Positions 46,998 to 56,313 of a stretch of 64,000 bases of DNA are shown here, one piece after another. Source of the stretch: an uncultured Bacteroidota bacterium (GTDB lineage: Bacteria; Bacteroidota; Bacteroidia; AKYH767-A; 2013-40CM-41-45). Every line of letters begins with the position of its first letter. Position 1 is the stretch's first letter. The translations under genes and the position numbers were made by a program. The notes under the pieces are model-generated. The model was given only the letters and a program-made list of their open reading frames with translations. It made no database searches and was not told the origin of the DNA. The stretch covers positions 49,136-113,135 of the forward strand of contig CALMQM010000012.1 in the NCBI GenBank assembly GCA_937871435.1. Reading direction: 5' to 3'.

Positions 46998-49181
46998 ATG
47001 ATCAACATACTACCGGCTTTTAAACGTTATGTTCTTTGTTTATCTTTTTTCTTTCTTTCCGGAAAAAATCTTAGTGCAAGAGAAGGCTTGTGGCTTCCCA
47101 ATCTTTTATCAGAACTCAATGAATCGGATATGAAATCTCTCGGAATGAAAATCTCCGCAGAAGATATATACAGTGTGAATCATGAAAGTTTGAAAGATGC
47201 AGTAGTACAATTTGGAGGCGGCTGCGCCGGCGGAATAATTTCCAATCAAAGTTTGTTATTAACAAATCATCATTGTGGGTTCAGTCAAATTCAGTCTCTC
47301 AGCAGCATTGAGAAGAATTATCTCCAGGATGGCTTCTGGGCGAAAAGTCTGAATGAAGAAATACCTTGTCCGGGACTAACTGTTACATTCATCATCAGAA
47401 TTGAAAATGTTAGTTCTCAAATCCTGTCATTTCTTTCTGATACTTTATCAGAAGAACAAAGAAAGACAATTGTGAAAAATCTGTCTGATAGTCTGGAAGC
47501 GAAGACTGTCAAGGGCACTCATTACAAAGCAATAATCAAATCCTTCTTTTCCGGAAATGAGTATTATCTGTTTGTTACAGAAGTTTTCAAAGATATCCGA
47601 TTTGTAGGGGCTCCTCCATTAGCTTTGGGAAAATACGGCGGTGAAACCGATAACTGGACATGGCCACGACATGAATCTGATTTTTCAGTATTCAGGATCT
47701 ATGCGAATAAAGAAAATCAACCGGCAGATTATTCGACTGAAAATGTACCTTTTCATCCGAGGAAATTTTTTTCGATAAATGATTCAGGAATAAAACAAGA
47801 CGACTTTACACTTGTGATGGGATTTCCCGGAAAGACAAGTGAATACATCCCATCAGCTGCTTTGGAAATGATCTGTTCACAGACAAATCCGAACAAAGTG
47901 AAAATACGGGAAGAGCGATTGAAGATATGGAATGAAGAAATGATAGCCAATGATACTGTGTTTCTTCAGTATTCCAGTAAGTACAAAACATTGGCAAACT
48001 ATTATAAAAAATGGAAAGGTGAGGTAGAAGGATTGAAGAAATTCAAAGCAGTTCAAATTAAAAAGCAGTTTGAAAGAGAGTTCACGTCCTGGGTTTCAGA
48101 AAAGGAGGAGAGAAAATCAGAATACGGACAGTTGCTGAATAATTTTGATTTGCAATATGAAAAGGGTAAATCTTTTAGTTTACTGAACGATTATGTTTCT
48201 GAAGCGATGTTAGGAATTGAACTGGTAAATTATGTTGCCGCGTACAGAACACTTGTTGAATCGAGTCACAAAGATGTGAGAGATGAAAAACTGATTCAGG
48301 AACTGGCTGATAAACTGCGATTGAACTATGCTTCAGCAATGAAAAATTATTCAGCCAAAGTGGATGAAAGGAATTGTTCCGAAATGTTGCGATTGTGCTA
48401 TCGAAATTTGCCTGATTCACTTTGTCCGGATTTTCTGAAACGAATCTACTCTGAATACAATGGAAGTTTTCAGGAGTATTCCCATAAATTATTTAGCAAA
48501 TCAATATTTCTTCAGAAAGAAAAGTTGAGTGAATTGTTGTCCAATTTTGATTTGGCAAAGTGCAAAAAGCTGGAACGCGATCCTGCCTGGAAATTTATGC
48601 AAGATATTTTTGCATTCCAGAAAAACAAAGTTCAGTCGGGTTACGATGAATTCATCAAAGAAACCAATACTCTCCAGAGGAAATTTATGAAAGGGATTAT
48701 GGAGTTCAGCGCATCTAAAATATTATATCCGGATGCGAATCTGACATTAAGAGTAAGTTATGGCAAGGTTGAAGGCCTGCGACCTGCTGATGGAATTGAG
48801 TATACCTTCCAGACAACTCTTGATGGTTTGATTGAAAAGGAAGGAAAAAACAAAGAAGAATTTATTGTACCTACGCGTTTGAAAGAATTGTTTGTGAAAA
48901 AAGACTATGGTGACTACGGAGAAAACGGAACGGTGCCGGTAAATTTTCTTGCATCCAATCACACTTCAGGAGGAAATTCCGGGAGTCCGGTTATCAATGC
49001 GAAAGGGCAATTAATCGGACTTAATTTTGACAGGATATCCGAAGGGATTATGAGTGATTATGTATACAATCCTGATTTGAGCAGGAATATTGTTGTCGAT
49101 ATTCGTTTTATACTCTTTGTGATTGACAAATATGGTGGTTGTAGAAGATTGATTGATGAAATGAAAATTGTGAAAGAGTAA
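46998..49181 (+). CDS. S46 family dipeptidyl peptidase, DPP11-like
   Basis: 727 residues with a signal peptide (about 1-27). It removes N-terminal dipeptides in the periplasm. The chymotrypsin-like catalytic parts are TNHHCGFSQIQ (His at 91/92), DNWTWPRHESDF (Asp) and GGNSGSPV (Ser661), with the helical cap domain inserted between. Arg679 (NFDRISEG) lies 18 residues after the catalytic Ser, the same spacing as the Asp/Glu-selecting Arg673 after Ser655 in Porphyromonas DPP11. The acidic-P1 specificity is thus inferred. S46 enzymes let bacteria live on peptides. It ends 17 bases from the convergent hldD gene. Confidence 0.92.
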   Translation: MINILPAFKRYVLCLSFFFLSGKNLSAREGLWLPNLLSELNESDMKSLGMKISAEDIYSVNHESLKDAVVQFGGGCAGGIISNQSLLLTNHHCGFSQIQSLSSIEKNYLQDGFWAKSLNEEIPCPGLTVTFIIRIENVSSQILSFLSDTLSEEQRKTIVKNLSDSLEAKTVKGTHYKAIIKSFFSGNEYYLFVTEVFKDIRFVGAPPLALGKYGGETDNWTWPRHESDFSVFRIYANKENQPADYSTENVPFHPRKFFSINDSGIKQDDFTLVMGFPGKTSEYIPSAALEMICSQTNPNKVKIREERLKIWNEEMIANDTVFLQYSSKYKTLANYYKKWKGEVEGLKKFKAVQIKKQFEREFTSWVSEKEERKSEYGQLLNNFDLQYEKGKSFSLLNDYVSEAMLGIELVNYVAAYRTLVESSHKDVRDEKLIQELADKLRLNYASAMKNYSAKVDERNCSEMLRLCYRNLPDSLCPDFLKRIYSEYNGSFQEYSHKLFSKSIFLQKEKLSELLSNFDLAKCKKLERDPAWKFMQDIFAFQKNKVQSGYDEFIKETNTLQRKFMKGIMEFSASKILYPDANLTLRVSYGKVEGLRPADGIEYTFQTTLDGLIEKEGKNKEEFIVPTRLKELFVKKDYGDYGENGTVPVNFLASNHTSGGNSGSPVINAKGQLIGLNFDRISEGIMSDYVYNPDLSRNIVVDIRFILFVIDKYGGCRRLIDEMKIVKE

Positions 49182-49198
49182 GTTGGCTTTAGCTCAGC

Positions 49199-50164
49199 TT
49201 AAAAATACTTCTGTTGCAGAAGGTAATTTTTTACATAATCATTGATTCCTTCTTCAAGTGTGGTGAAAGCTTTTTCGTAACCAATACTTTTCAGTTTACT
49301 CATATCAGCTTCTGTGTAATATTGATATTTGTCGCGGATATCTTCAGGAGTATCTATAAAGTTAATTTCAGGTTTTTTACCCAGGGCCAGGAAGGTATTG
49401 TTTACTAATGAAAGAAATGTTCGTGCTTTACCGGAACCGAGATTATAGATACCGGAATTTTTTCTGTGATTCAAAAGAAAAAGACAAACGTCGCACACAT
49501 CTTTAACATATACAAAATCGCGTAATTGTTCACCGTCCCGGAAATCCGGTCTGTGAGAACGAAACAGTTTCATGCTTCCCGTTTTCTGAATCTGATTGTA
49601 AGCATGAAAGATAACGGAAGCCATACGTCCTTTGTGGTATTCGTTCGGGCCATACACATTGAAAAACTTCAGACCTGCCCAGAAAAATGGTTTTCGATCT
49701 TGTTTCAATGCCCATTTATCAAAATCATTTTTCGAATCACCATAAGGATTAAGAGGAACTAATTTCTCAATCAAAGCATGATCATCCTTATAGCCAAATG
49801 CGCCATCTCCATATGTCGCGGCGGAAGAAGCGTACACAAGCGGCAAACCAAATTCCACGCAGGCATTCCATACAGCTTTTGAATAATTCAGATTGAGCTC
49901 GTCGAAAATCTCTTTGTTGAATTCGGTAGTGTCTGTACGCGCACCGATATGAAAGACAATTTGTACAAAACGATGGTTGTTATTCAGCCAGTTTATAAAA
50001 TCCTTTCTGTCAACTTTAGCGCTTACGTTCTTACCAGCCAGATTTTGATCTTTTTGATGATTGGAGAAATCATCAACTACAACAATGTCCTTATAACCTT
50101 CCTGCAAGAGGCGGGAAACAAGACAACTTCCGATAAATCCGGCTGCACCGGTTACAACGATCAT
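49199..50164 (-). CDS. hldD: ADP-L-glycero-D-manno-heptose-6-epimerase
   Basis: Converts ADP-D-glycero- to ADP-L-glycero-D-manno-heptose, the donor for the lipopolysaccharide inner core. 321 residues of extended SDR fold: NAD site TGAAGFIGS, HIGARTDTTEFN, YASSAATYGDG, and the YxxxK catalytic pair in NPYGDSKNDFD. The KFFNVYGPNEYHKGRMASV segment is typical of HldD/RfaD. It lies 58 bases after mqnD on the same strand and is likely the last gene of a mqnB-mqnD-hldD unit. Other NAD-sugar epimerases were considered, but the motifs fit HldD best. Confidence 0.9.
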   Translation of the reverse strand: MIVVTGAAGFIGSCLVSRLLQEGYKDIVVVDDFSNHQKDQNLAGKNVSAKVDRKDFINWLNNNHRFVQIVFHIGARTDTTEFNKEIFDELNLNYSKAVWNACVEFGLPLVYASSAATYGDGAFGYKDDHALIEKLVPLNPYGDSKNDFDKWALKQDRKPFFWAGLKFFNVYGPNEYHKGRMASVIFHAYNQIQKTGSMKLFRSHRPDFRDGEQLRDFVYVKDVCDVCLFLLNHRKNSGIYNLGSGKARTFLSLVNNTFLALGKKPEINFIDTPEDIRDKYQYYTEADMSKLKSIGYEKAFTTLEEGINDYVKNYLLQQKYF

Positions 50165-50222
50165 AGGATGTGAGCTAAACAGAGGAACAAGGTAAGGACT
50201 ATGCCTTAATTTTCAATTTGAA

Positions 50223-51065
50223 TTATTCTACAAACAGATCAATGGATTCTGCCTGCAGGAGACCTAAATCTTTTCCTTTTTGGAAAAGCAGGTGGATTGC
50301 TTCTTTACCTTCTTCACCCAGATCAACAGAATATTGATTTACATAAAGCTGAATATGTTTCTGTCTTACTTCCGGATTCATTTCCTGAGCATGAAATTTT
50401 ACATAATCAGCACTTGATTGAGGATGAGCGAAAGCGAATTCTATGCTTTCTCGAACTAAACGATTGATAAGAAGTTTGGTGTCAGGTTCCATATTTCTCT
50501 TCACCGCAATTCCACCTAACGGGATAGGTTGCCCTGTTGTTTTTTCCCACAAGTCACCAAGGTCTGCGATTTTTATCAATCCTTTTTGCTCATAGGTGAA
50601 TCTGTTTTCGTGAATAATTACACCGGCATCAACTGAACCTTTTATCACAGCGCCTTCAATATCCGAGAACAGCATTTCCACTTTTGACTTCGTGTTTGGA
50701 TAAAAAATACTAAATAAAAAATTGGCAGTAGTATTTTTACCGGGTATTGCAACGGTCTTGAAATCACGTTCGGGATTTTCGCATTTTGAACGTGAGATAA
50801 AAAGTGGGCCAACTCCTTTTCCCAAAGCACTTCCGGAGGTGAGCAATTGGTATTCCTTCATCACCTGCGAGTATGCATGAAAACTCAGCTTCGTAACTTC
50901 CAATTCCGACCGAAACGCTTTTTGGTTGAGATTTTCTACGTCTTCAAGTACAGGAAGAAATGTCAGGCCACGCGTGTCAATTTTTTGATGCACAAGAGCA
51001 TCAAAAATGAATGTATCATTTGGACAAGGAGAATAACCGATTCTGATTTCTTTCAGTTGAGGCAT
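50223..51065 (-). CDS. mqnD: 1,4-dihydroxy-6-naphthoate synthase (futalosine pathway)
   Basis: Converts cyclic dehypoxanthine futalosine to 1,4-dihydroxy-6-naphthoate, late in the alternative menaquinone route. 280 residues with a periplasmic-binding-protein-like fold. The signature IGYSPCPNDTFIFDALVH at the N-terminus and GKGVGPLFIS are characteristic, and GVIIHENRFTYEQKG contains the conserved catalytic His. The next gene upstream, 11 bases away, is mqnB of the same pathway. mqnA and mqnC are not in the window. Confidence 0.95.
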   Translation of the reverse strand: MPQLKEIRIGYSPCPNDTFIFDALVHQKIDTRGLTFLPVLEDVENLNQKAFRSELEVTKLSFHAYSQVMKEYQLLTSGSALGKGVGPLFISRSKCENPERDFKTVAIPGKNTTANFLFSIFYPNTKSKVEMLFSDIEGAVIKGSVDAGVIIHENRFTYEQKGLIKIADLGDLWEKTTGQPIPLGGIAVKRNMEPDTKLLINRLVRESIEFAFAHPQSSADYVKFHAQEMNPEVRQKHIQLYVNQYSVDLGEEGKEAIHLLFQKGKDLGLLQAESIDLFVE

Positions 51066-51076
51066 TGGTATTGATG

Positions 51077-51694
51077 TCAGATTTTTTCCAATAAATCCGC
51101 GACGATGCTATTTAGTTTACCCAGGGCTAGCGGAATATCCCATGCATCCTTGTTTCTTTTTTCTACATAATTTGAAATTGCTCTAAGTTGAACGGATGGA
51201 ATTCCTTCTTTGCCACACACATAGAAAAAGGCAGCTCCTTCCATTGTTTCAACTTGCGGATGGAGTCTATCATGAACTTTGCGGATGGAGTTTGTGTTTC
51301 CATGCACTGTATTCACTGTGATCCCGCGAACTTTTCGGAAGGAATTGAATAAATTATTTTGTCCTTCATCCAGATTGATCAGAATATCGGTGCTATCTAA
51401 TCCCATCTCTTTCAATGTGAGAAATTCTTCACCATCTTCAGCACCGAGCTCTGAAAAAATATCTTCTGTTACACGCACCACTTCTCCGATCGGGATGTTA
51501 CGATCGAAACTTCCGGCCAGGCCTATGTTAACGGCCAGATCATAAGATTTTTGTTGCAATTCACGGGTCAGGGAATATGTTGTGGCTACCATACCTACGC
51601 CTGTAATTAATCTGTCAACCTGGTTTTTTCGAAACCAGGCGGTTTCCAATGAGCCCATTTCATTTTCGGTAGCGGAAACAAGCAGTATTTTCAT
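51077..51694 (-). CDS. mqnB: Futalosine hydrolase
   Basis: 205 residues of the nucleoside phosphorylase/hydrolase (MTA/SAH nucleosidase-like) fold. It removes hypoxanthine from futalosine to give dehypoxanthine futalosine, the substrate for MqnC. Seen here: NIGLAGSFDRNIPIGEVVRV, the MEGAAFFYVC segment with the conserved Met-Glu that holds the ribose, and ISNYVEKRN near the end with the catalytic-loop Asn. It is adjacent to mqnD with an 11-base gap, which confirms the pathway. The start is an ATG. Confidence 0.92.
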   Translation of the reverse strand: MKILLVSATENEMGSLETAWFRKNQVDRLITGVGMVATTYSLTRELQQKSYDLAVNIGLAGSFDRNIPIGEVVRVTEDIFSELGAEDGEEFLTLKEMGLDSTDILINLDEGQNNLFNSFRKVRGITVNTVHGNTNSIRKVHDRLHPQVETMEGAAFFYVCGKEGIPSVQLRAISNYVEKRNKDAWDIPLALGKLNSIVADLLEKI

Positions 51695-51741
51695 GGTGTA
51701 AAGATAGGGCTCTGTTTTCCTATCCTGTCTGATGAATCTTG

Positions 51742-51749
51742 TATCTTTG
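51742..51749 (+). promoter_or_regulatory. -7 element of the PTPS-folE operon
   Basis: TATCTTTG, a perfect TAnnTTTG match, 27 bases before the ATG at 51769. The -33 element is not a clean TTG. Confidence 0.6.
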
Positions 51750-51768
51750 CAAACATTTTACACATACA

Positions 51769-52182
51769 ATGGTTTATATAACTAGAAAAGAAACATTTAG
51801 TGCCGCTCACAAATTGTCCCGTCCCGACTGGAGTAATGAAAAGAATGCTGAGGTATTCGGGAAATGTTCCAATCCAAATTGGCATGGTCACAATTATCAA
51901 TTGTGGGTGACAGTGAAGGGGGAGATTAACCCGGAGACAGGTTTTGTTGCCAATTTGGCTGAAATAAGTGTATTGCTGAAAAAATTTGTTTTGGATAAAA
52001 TTGATCACAAGAATCTGGACATGGACGTTGATTTTATGCGGGGTAAATTCAGTTCAACGGAAGTTTTGGCGGTTGAAATCTGGAAACAGCTTGAAGGTCC
52101 GGTCCGGGAACTCGGATGCTTGTTGCACAGCATTAAAATCCAGGAAACCGATAAAAACAGTGTAGAATATTTTGGCAATTAA
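51769..52182 (+). CDS. 6-pyruvoyltetrahydropterin synthase (PTPS/QueD family)
   Basis: 137 residues from the ATG at 51769. Zinc ligands are His14 (SAAHKL), His39 and His41 (HGHNY); the catalytic residues are Cys33 in FGKCSNP and His80 in IDHKNLDMD. The sequence [19 protein letters not shown], with the downstream [10 protein letters not shown] and [12 protein letters not shown], follows the animal PTPS pattern more closely than E. coli QueD. It should turn 7,8-dihydroneopterin triphosphate into 6-pyruvoyltetrahydropterin for tetrahydrobiopterin or, as in QueD, 6-carboxytetrahydropterin for queuosine. folE begins 10 bases later and makes the substrate. Confidence 0.88.
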   Translation: MVYITRKETFSAAHKLSRPDWSNEKNAEVFGKCSNPNWHGHNYQLWVTVKGEINPETGFVANLAEISVLLKKFVLDKIDHKNLDMDVDFMRGKFSSTEVLAVEIWKQLEGPVRELGCLLHSIKIQETDKNSVEYFGN

Positions 52183-52192
52183 AATTATTCCT

Positions 52193-52828
52193 ATGACAAT
52201 AGACAATGAAATGGTGGAAGAGAATGAGATGGATGGTTATTCCAAAATCGACAAGTACAATCCACATCTGGTAGAGAAAATTTCAAAAAATTATGCTTCG
52301 ACAATTGGTTTAATTGGTGAAGATGTTTCCCGTGACGGGTTGATTAAAACTCCTGAGCGTGCAGCTAAAGCCATGCAGTTTTTGACGCATGGTTATGATC
52401 TGGATCCTGCAGCTATTTTGAAATCAGCATTGTTTCATGATGATTACAAGCAAATGGTAATTGTGAAGGACATTGAAATTTATTCGATGTGTGAACATCA
52501 TCTTTTGCCTTTTTTTGGGAAAGCCCATGTTGCATACATTCCGAATGGTTGTATTGTCGGGTTAAGTAAGATTCCCAGAATTGTGGATGCTTTTGCGAGA
52601 AGGTTGCAGGTGCAGGAGCGGCTTACTACTGAAATACGCGATTGTATTCAGGATACCCTGAAACCTCTTGGAGTAGCGGTCGTTATAGAAGCAAAACACC
52701 TGTGTATGCTCATGCGGGGGATTCAGAAACAAAATTCTGTTGCCACCACTTCAGCTTTCACCGGTGAATTTGAAAACGAAAGAACGAGAGGAGAATTCAT
52801 CCGGCTTATTTCTGCCAAACTTTCATGA
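52193..52828 (+). CDS. folE: GTP cyclohydrolase I
   Basis: Makes 7,8-dihydroneopterin triphosphate from GTP, the first step of folate, biopterin and queuosine synthesis. 211 residues from the ATG at 52193; the TTG frame from 52172 would overlap the preceding gene. The zinc ligands are Cys100 and His103 ([12 protein letters not shown]) and Cys171 (KHLCM). [20 protein letters not shown] and the C-terminal [10 protein letters not shown] complete the signature. It is directly downstream of the PTPS gene, so the pair supplies pterins. The FolE1 (zinc) form is confirmed. Confidence 0.96.
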   Translation: MTIDNEMVEENEMDGYSKIDKYNPHLVEKISKNYASTIGLIGEDVSRDGLIKTPERAAKAMQFLTHGYDLDPAAILKSALFHDDYKQMVIVKDIEIYSMCEHHLLPFFGKAHVAYIPNGCIVGLSKIPRIVDAFARRLQVQERLTTEIRDCIQDTLKPLGVAVVIEAKHLCMLMRGIQKQNSVATTSAFTGEFENERTRGEFIRLISAKLS

Positions 52829-52913
52829 GTGGTATTAAAGGCAGGATTTTTGACTGTCGGATGCGCATAATAAACTCTCAGAGATCTCGTTCTCAGGACT
52901 CATCTGAAATACG

Positions 52914-52921
52914 TACATTTG
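52914..52921 (+). promoter_or_regulatory. -7 element of the BAX inhibitor-1 family gene
   Basis: TACATTTG, a perfect TAnnTTTG match, 23 bases before the ATG at 52944. The expected -33 position has only TTC at 21-base spacing. Confidence 0.55.
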
Positions 52922-52943
52922 TCTAAATAATTCAATTTAAGAT

Positions 52944-53684
52944 ATGGAAAACAACAATAGCAATTGGAATTTCAATGCGGTGCAACAACCCCGGGTTGGA
53001 CAGCAGCCGATCGCCAAAACATTTATGTCGAGCGTATTTTCCTGGATGGGAATTGCTCTTGCCATTTCAGCCATCACCAGTTATGTATTTGGTACCAATA
53101 TGGCTTACATGAGTTACCTGATTGATGCCGAGAAAGGCGGACTCTCCGGTCTTGGCTATCTGGTAATGTTTGCTCCTCTCGGATTTGTATTGCTTATGGG
53201 ATTAGGTTTCAACCGACTTTCATCTACGGCACTCACCGGAGTATTTCTTCTGTATTCGGTAATTATGGGAATCAGCCTTAGCTTTATTTTTATGGCTTAT
53301 ACACATGGTCTGATTTACCAGGTTTTCTTTATCAGCGCGGCTATGTTCGGAACGATGGCAGTACTTGGTTATACTACCAAGACTGATCTGACTAAAATGG
53401 GAAACATTCTTATCATGGCCCTGATTGGAATTGTGATCGCAAGTTTGGTGAACATGTTTATGAAGAGTGACGGACTGGGATATGCAATCAGTTTTATTGC
53501 AGTGATTGTATTCACAGGATTGACAGCTTACGATGTTCAAAAACTAAAAAACATAGGAGCTAATATTGAAGGTGGTTCTGAGACTGCTGCAAAACTGAGC
53601 ATCCTTGGTGCGCTTACACTTTATCTTGATTTCATCAATTTGTTCCTTGCCCTTCTTCGCATTTTTGGCGGTCGCAGGAATTAA
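52944..53684 (+). CDS. BAX inhibitor-1/YccA family membrane protein
   Basis: 246 residues with seven hydrophobic segments. The family signatures FMSSVFSWMGIALAISAITSY (residues about 26-46, shown in part) and LTAYDVQKLK, and the C-terminal LSILGALTLYLDFINLFLAL with its conserved Asp, mark a TMBIM/YccA protein. Relatives act as calcium-leak channels or protect FtsH substrates. The role here is unproven. It is a single-gene unit with a -7 element and a strong terminator. Confidence 0.92.
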   Translation: MENNNSNWNFNAVQQPRVGQQPIAKTFMSSVFSWMGIALAISAITSYVFGTNMAYMSYLIDAEKGGLSGLGYLVMFAPLGFVLLMGLGFNRLSSTALTGVFLLYSVIMGISLSFIFMAYTHGLIYQVFFISAAMFGTMAVLGYTTKTDLTKMGNILIMALIGIVIASLVNMFMKSDGLGYAISFIAVIVFTGLTAYDVQKLKNIGANIEGGSETAAKLSILGALTLYLDFINLFLALLRIFGGRRN

Positions 53685-53703
53685 AATCTGCAAAATATTT
53701 TAG

Positions 53704-53733
53704 AAGCCCCGGATTATCCGGGGCTTTTTTTTT
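53704..53733 (+). terminator. Terminator after the BAX inhibitor-1 gene
   Basis: AAGCCCCGGA, loop TTA, TCCGGGGCTT, followed by about nine T. Strong intrinsic terminator. Confidence 0.93.
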
Positions 53734-53835
53734 GGAAAAAATTCTGGCAACAAGCCAATTAGAAAATTAGTATATTGTAAAATAAATCAGCTGAACATTT
53801 GATGTTTTTACTGATATTAGCCAAAACGAAAAATT

Positions 53836-54723
53836 ATGAAACGCGCTTATCTTTTTCCCGGACAAGGTTCTCAGTTTGTTGGAATGGGCAAAGAATTATA
53901 CGAATCACATTCTGAAGCCAAAGAAATGTTTGAACAGGCAAATGAGATTCTGGGATTTCGAATTACAGACCTCATGTTTGCAGGTACGGATGAAGATCTC
54001 AAACAAACACGCGTCACACAGCCATCGATTTTTCTGCATTCAGTGATTCTTGCAAAAACCATGGGAAATGATTTTCATCCTGATATGGTAGCAGGACATT
54101 CCCTGGGAGAATTTTCTTCTCTTGTTGCAAATCGTGCGCTCACGTTTGTGGATGGATTGAAGCTTGTGAAAGCCCGCGCATTTGCAATGCAAAAAGCATG
54201 TGAAAAACAGCCTTCAACAATGGCTGCGATATTAAATCTGGATGACAAAGTGGTGGAAGATATTTGTGCTGAAGTTTCTGCTTCCGGAAATATCGTCGTA
54301 GCTGCCAATTACAATTGTCCCGGGCAATTGGTTATTTCAGGTTCTATTGATGGCGTAAACATAGCCTGTGAAAAAATGAAAGCAGCCGGCGCAAAGCGTG
54401 CTTTGTTATTGCCTGTCGGAGGAGCATTCCATTCCCCTTTGATGGAACCTGCAAGAGCTGAGTTGGCGGAAGCAATCAGCAGTACTCATTTTTCATCCCC
54501 GATTTGTCCTGTTTACCAGAATGTAAATGCAATGCCTGTTTCATCACCGGAAGAAATTAAAGCGAATCTTGTTGCTCAACTCACAGGCCCGGTTCGATGG
54601 ACTCAAACTATACAGAACATGATAGTCGACGGAGCCACGCATTTCATTGAAGTAGGTCCCGGAAAAGTGTTGCAGGGTCTGGTGAAAAAGATCAATAAAG
54701 ATATGGAAGCAGTTTCTGCCTGA
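53836..54723 (+). CDS. fabD: Malonyl-CoA:ACP transacylase
   Basis: Loads malonyl groups on acyl carrier protein for fatty-acid synthesis. 295 residues. The N-terminal YLFPGQGSQFVGMG and the nucleophile Ser89 in GHSLGEFS are present. GGAFHSPLMEPA carries the catalytic His, and FIEVGPGKVLQGL closes the active site. All are conserved, so it should be active. It starts at an ATG and is followed 59 bases later by the GH3 gene. Other fatty-acid genes are not adjacent, which is common for fabD in this phylum. Confidence 0.96.
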   Translation: MKRAYLFPGQGSQFVGMGKELYESHSEAKEMFEQANEILGFRITDLMFAGTDEDLKQTRVTQPSIFLHSVILAKTMGNDFHPDMVAGHSLGEFSSLVANRALTFVDGLKLVKARAFAMQKACEKQPSTMAAILNLDDKVVEDICAEVSASGNIVVAANYNCPGQLVISGSIDGVNIACEKMKAAGAKRALLLPVGGAFHSPLMEPARAELAEAISSTHFSSPICPVYQNVNAMPVSSPEEIKANLVAQLTGPVRWTQTIQNMIVDGATHFIEVGPGKVLQGLVKKINKDMEAVSA

Positions 54724-54782
54724 ACCATTTCATCCGTGATACATTCTAATGTAATTCTTCATTTTGTTCTAACAAACTCTCC

Positions 54783-56309
54783 ATGGCCATTCTGAATTCA
54801 ATCATGAGCTGGCTCATGAAACAGCGTATCCACCAGATTGAACTCTTTGTGAAATATCCTCATGAAGTGCAGCAGGATTGGTTTGGAAAATTAGTGGAAG
54901 CGGCAAAGTCTACAGAATGGGGACAGAGTTTTGATTACCGTTCGATCCGAACTGTTGAGGATTTTAAGAATCGGGTTCCGGTACAAAATTATGAATCACT
55001 GAGTCCTTTCATTCAGCGACTGATGAAAGGAGAACAAAATATTCTGTGGCCGACAGATATTAAATGGTTTGCAAAATCTTCCGGGACGACTGCCGGAAAA
55101 AGTAAATTCATTCCGGTAAGTCAGGAAGCAATGGAAGAATGTCATTTCAAAGGAGGAAAGGACATGCTGGCGATCTATTGCAACAACAATCCTGAATCAC
55201 GGATTTTCTCCGGAAAAGGATTAACATTGGGAGGAAGCCATCAATTAAATATTGACAGCATAGATTCGTTTCATGGAGATATCTCAGCAATCCTCATGCA
55301 AAATCTGCCATTCTGGGCTCAGTGGATTCGTATCCCTGAATTATCCATTGCATTGATGGATAATTGGGAGGAAAAAATTGAAAAGATGGTGCAGGCTACG
55401 ATTCCGGAAAATGTAACCAATATCAGTGGCGTACCTACATGGACACTTGTACTTGCGCGAAGAATACTTGAAGTAACCGGAAAGCAAAATTTACTTGAAG
55501 TATGGCCAAACCTTGAATTGTTTATTCATGGAGCTGTGAGTTTCACTCCTTACCGTGATCAATTCAGGCAATTGATTCCTTCCGATCAATTTAATTATTT
55601 GGAAACCTATAATGCTTCTGAAGGATTTTTTGGTATCCAGGATAAATTGAGATCCGACGAAATGTTGTTGATGTTGGATTACGGAGTCTTTTACGAATTT
55701 ATGCCGCTTACGGAATATGGTAAAGAGGATCCGCAAACGATCCAGTTGGAACAGGTGGAGTTGAATAAGAATTATGCAGTAGTAATTTCTACAAATGCCG
55801 GACTATGGAGATATGTGATAGGCGACACAATTAAGTTTACAAGTAAAGATCCGTATCGTATTAAAGTTACCGGCCGTACCAAATTATTTATTAATGCATT
55901 TGGTGAAGAGGTAATCATTGAAAATTCGGACAACGCAATACGTATAGCCTGTGAAAAAACAGGCGCATTAGTCAGAGATTACACGGTAGCTCCTGTGTAC
56001 TTCTCTACCGGAAATAATGGTGCACATGAATGGATGATTGAATTTGAGAAAGCACCTCTCAGTCTTGAATATTTTACTGATGTTTTGGATACAGCTTTAA
56101 AATCGCTGAATTCAGATTATGAAGCAAAGCGGTACAAAGACATGGCCCTGAGTTTTCCGGTTGTCAGACAAATCCCACAGGGAACATTTTATGCCTGGTT
56201 GAAACAAAAAGGCAAACTGGGAGGACAACATAAAGTTCCGCGTTTATGCAATGACCGGGAATTCATGGATGAAATTTCCGAAGTATTGCGACAAATGAAA
56301 GTCTCCTGA
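54783..56309 (+). CDS. GH3 family acyl-adenylating protein
   Basis: 508 residues of the ANL-type GH3 fold known from plant auxin/jasmonate conjugases. Visible motifs: AKSSGTTAGKSKFIPVS (ATP/P-loop), LETYNASEGFFGIQD (acyl/AMP binding), GLWRYVIGDTIKFTS, and GRTKLFINAFGEEVIIEN at the hinge. The family attaches amino acids or other groups to carboxylic acids through acyl-AMP. Bacterial members are common in Bacteroidota, but their substrates are largely unknown. It follows fabD (59-base gap) and precedes a small exported protein gene with only 4 bases between. Confidence 0.88.
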   Translation: MAILNSIMSWLMKQRIHQIELFVKYPHEVQQDWFGKLVEAAKSTEWGQSFDYRSIRTVEDFKNRVPVQNYESLSPFIQRLMKGEQNILWPTDIKWFAKSSGTTAGKSKFIPVSQEAMEECHFKGGKDMLAIYCNNNPESRIFSGKGLTLGGSHQLNIDSIDSFHGDISAILMQNLPFWAQWIRIPELSIALMDNWEEKIEKMVQATIPENVTNISGVPTWTLVLARRILEVTGKQNLLEVWPNLELFIHGAVSFTPYRDQFRQLIPSDQFNYLETYNASEGFFGIQDKLRSDEMLLMLDYGVFYEFMPLTEYGKEDPQTIQLEQVELNKNYAVVISTNAGLWRYVIGDTIKFTSKDPYRIKVTGRTKLFINAFGEEVIIENSDNAIRIACEKTGALVRDYTVAPVYFSTGNNGAHEWMIEFEKAPLSLEYFTDVLDTALKSLNSDYEAKRYKDMALSFPVVRQIPQGTFYAWLKQKGKLGGQHKVPRLCNDREFMDEISEVLRQMKVS

Positions 56310-56313
56310 ATCA

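Noticed and set aside
51699..51706. TATCTTTA on the minus strand just before mqnB
   Set aside because: It would put the transcription start at the ATG, giving a leaderless message; one mismatch and no -33 element.
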